Shown here: positions 62,753-64,000 of the stretch, piece by piece
How positions within the stretch are numbered: position 1 is the first letter of the stretch
How the letters are laid out: each line of letters opens with the position of its first letter
Source: Casimicrobium huifangae
GTDB lineage: Bacteria > Pseudomonadota > Gammaproteobacteria > Burkholderiales > Casimicrobiaceae
Reading direction: 5' to 3'
Assembly: GCF_009746125.1 (NCBI RefSeq)
Contig: NZ_CP041352.1
Span: forward strand, 3,704,436 to 3,768,435
Length of the DNA: 64,000 nucleotides
Notes under the pieces: model-generated
Databases searched by the model: none
Seen by the model: only the letters and a program-made list of their open reading frames with translations
Told to the model about the DNA's origin: nothing
Program-made: the position numbers and the translations under genes

Positions 62753-63625
62753 TCAGTAGCCATGAATCGCATTGTCGGGAAAAGTCTTCGCCTTCACTTC
62801 AGCAACGTAACTGCGGATCGCATGCTCGATGCTGTCATTGCCCGCCATGAAATTCTTTACAAAGCGCGGCAGCTTGCCGCGCGTGATGCCGAGCATGTCG
62901 TGCAGCACCAGCACCTGCCCGGAGCAATCCACACCCGCACCGATGCCGATGGTCGGGATTGGCAGCGACGCGGTGACTTCTGCTGCGAGCGCCGACGGAA
63001 TCAGCTCCAGCACCAGCAGCGTGGCCCCTGCGTCGGCGAGCTCCCGCGCATGCGTCTTCAGCGTCGCGGCGGCCTCCTCGGTCTTGCCCTGAATGCGGTA
63101 GCCGCCAAGCGCGTGCACGGACTGCGGGGTTAGCCCGAGATGAGCGCACACCGGTACGCCGCGCTCGGTGAGAAAGCGCACGGTCTCCGGGGTCCAGCCA
63201 CCACCTTCGAGCTTGACCATCTGCGCGCCCGCCTGCATCAGCGTGGTGGCACTCGCCATCGCCTGCTCGCGCGACTGCTGATAACTGCCGAACGGCAGGT
63301 CACCGATGACAAACGCCGTGCGGTTGCCAGCGGCGACACAACGCACGTGGTAAGCCATGTCCTCCAGCGTCACCGGCAGCGTACTGCTGCGGCCCTGCAG
63401 CACCATACCCAGCGAGTCACCCACCAGCAGCAGCTCAACACCGGCGTCGTCCGCCACGCGCGCAAAGCTCGCGTCGTAGCAGGTGAGCATGGTGAGTTTT
63501 TCACCAGCGGCGTGCAGCTCACGCAGGCGGAGCAGGGTGATCGGTTTGCGTGCGGCGGGGTTGGTGGTGGCTTCCGGCGGGTGGGACGACATCGGCGTAG
63601 GCATGGGTGGCAAACGGGTCGCCAT
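62753..63625 (-). CDS. panB: Ketopantoate hydroxymethyltransferase
   Basis: 290 residues. Conserved parts are [32 protein letters not shown], the metal and substrate region DLPFGSYQ, and VKLEGG. The C-terminal [20 protein letters not shown] is typical. It makes ketopantoate for coenzyme A. panC is not in the window. The N-terminus has several possible starts; the longest is given. Confidence 0.96.
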   Translation of the reverse strand: MATRLPPMPTPMSSHPPEATTNPAARKPITLLRLRELHAAGEKLTMLTCYDASFARVADDAGVELLLVGDSLGMVLQGRSSTLPVTLEDMAYHVRCVAAGNRTAFVIGDLPFGSYQQSREQAMASATTLMQAGAQMVKLEGGGWTPETVRFLTERGVPVCAHLGLTPQSVHALGGYRIQGKTEEAAATLKTHARELADAGATLLVLELIPSALAAEVTASLPIPTIGIGAGVDCSGQVLVLHDMLGITRGKLPRFVKNFMAGNDSIEHAIRSYVAEVKAKTFPDNAIHGY

Positions 63626-63705
63626 TATGCGGAACTCGCGGATGTCGTGAAGGCGCGGCTGCCTGCGTCTACTGAATCACGTCAGCCCATCTGCTGGAGA
63701 CCGCC

Positions 63706-64000
63706 ATGCAACTTCGCCTTTTCCACACCGCCCACAGCCGCGATTCGATGCTGATGCCCATGGACGACCGTCAGTTGAATCTGATGCTGCAGTTCAAGAT
63801 CCAGCTGATTCGCTGCGAGCCGACCACGCACTTCAACGCTGCGGGCACCTACTGCACTGGCAACGGCATCCTGCATGACGGTTCCTACGGCCAGTTTCAC
63901 CTCGAAGCCTGGACTGACCGCGAGTGGAGCGACTTCAGCCGCAACTTCGCCAACATCATCACCCGTTACTGGGATGACAAGTTCGAGCTCACGCCGAACC
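63706..64000 (+). CDS. Hypothetical protein, cut off by the window end
   Basis: 98 codons from ATG 63706 to the end of the window without a stop. The start follows a GGAGA site. The sequence (MQLRLFHTAHSRDSML, then LNLMLQFKIQLIRCEPTTHF) resembles no family I can name. The codon usage matches the neighbouring genes, so it is likely real. It diverges from panB. Confidence 0.65.
   Translation, partial: MQLRLFHTAHSRDSMLMPMDDRQLNLMLQFKIQLIRCEPTTHFNAAGTYCTGNGILHDGSYGQFHLEAWTDREWSDFSRNFANIITRYWDDKFELTPN

Overview
The window is GC-rich, gene-dense chromosomal DNA from a Gram-negative bacterium, most likely a betaproteobacterium of the Burkholderiales type. Two blocks support this: the conserved run kdsD-kdsC-lptC-lptA-lptB-rpoN-hpf-ptsN-hprK-rapZ, and ruvC-ruvA / ruvB-ybgC-tolQ-tolR-tolA. 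The genus cannot be fixed from the sequence alone. About 60 ordinary genes are recognisable and most lie on the minus strand. No rRNA, tRNA, CRISPR array, transposase or prophage was seen.

Layout. 1-1.1 kb: a macro-domain gene between two inverted palindromes, followed by repeat-rich DNA. 1.1-6.7 kb: a thiosulfate-oxidation operon, read leftwards as soxR-like regulator, soxC, soxD, soxY, soxZ, soxA, soxX. soxB is not present. 7.0-10 kb: a redoxin and a DsbD-type electron conduit that could supply periplasmic reductant. 10.2-14.7 kb: leuS, lptE, holA. 14.9-17.8 kb: rsmE, an alpha/beta hydrolase, metY. 18.2-24.4 kb: the accessory locus of greatest interest (next paragraph). 24.4-27.9 kb: sugar-acid catabolism (UxaA-type dehydratase, SDR, FAH hydrolase). 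28-40 kb: a TPR glycosyltransferase, mgtE, mtgA, aroE, a TonB protein, an RNB nuclease, a nucleotidase, a TPR methyltransferase, mpl. 40-44.5 kb: a DUF455 protein, a Bug solute receptor, a dmlA-like dehydrogenase with a divergent LysR gene, a DUF962 protein. 44.6-51.3 kb: tolA, tolR, tolQ, ybgC, ruvB, then a foreign-looking membrane-protein gene in repeats, then ruvA and ruvC. 51.4-61.2 kb: ybjQ, yebC, a LON-domain protein, rapZ, hprK, ptsN, hpf, rpoN and the lpt/kds genes. 61.5-64 kb: hemW, panB and one truncated gene.

The most unusual locus is 18.2-24.4 kb. Six tandem, essentially identical 139-bp units (20154-20965) each encode a 38-residue peptide. The peptide has a textbook double-glycine leader (hydrophobic at -15, -12, -7 and -4, Glu at -8, Gly-Gly at -2/-1), leaving a predicted 7-residue core, EAVGTTY (EAVGSTY in the last copy). 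Converging on the array are genes for a C39-peptidase ABC exporter with an intact Cys/His/Asp triad and an HlyD-type adaptor. Diverging from the array is a gene for a TPR plus HD-GYP cyclic-di-GMP phosphodiesterase. I infer a multi-copy secreted heptapeptide system, possibly a signal read by the TPR protein. I do not recognise it as a described system.

The second theme is small palindromic repeats, of about nine families. Several sit inside coding sequence: three unrelated families lie in the signal-peptide regions of soxD, dsbD and lptE, and in dsbD and lptE the start codon falls in the loop between two inverted copies. A roughly 200-bp composite repeat is present three times, and its stems are complementary in each copy although their sequences differ, which points to a structured nucleic-acid element.
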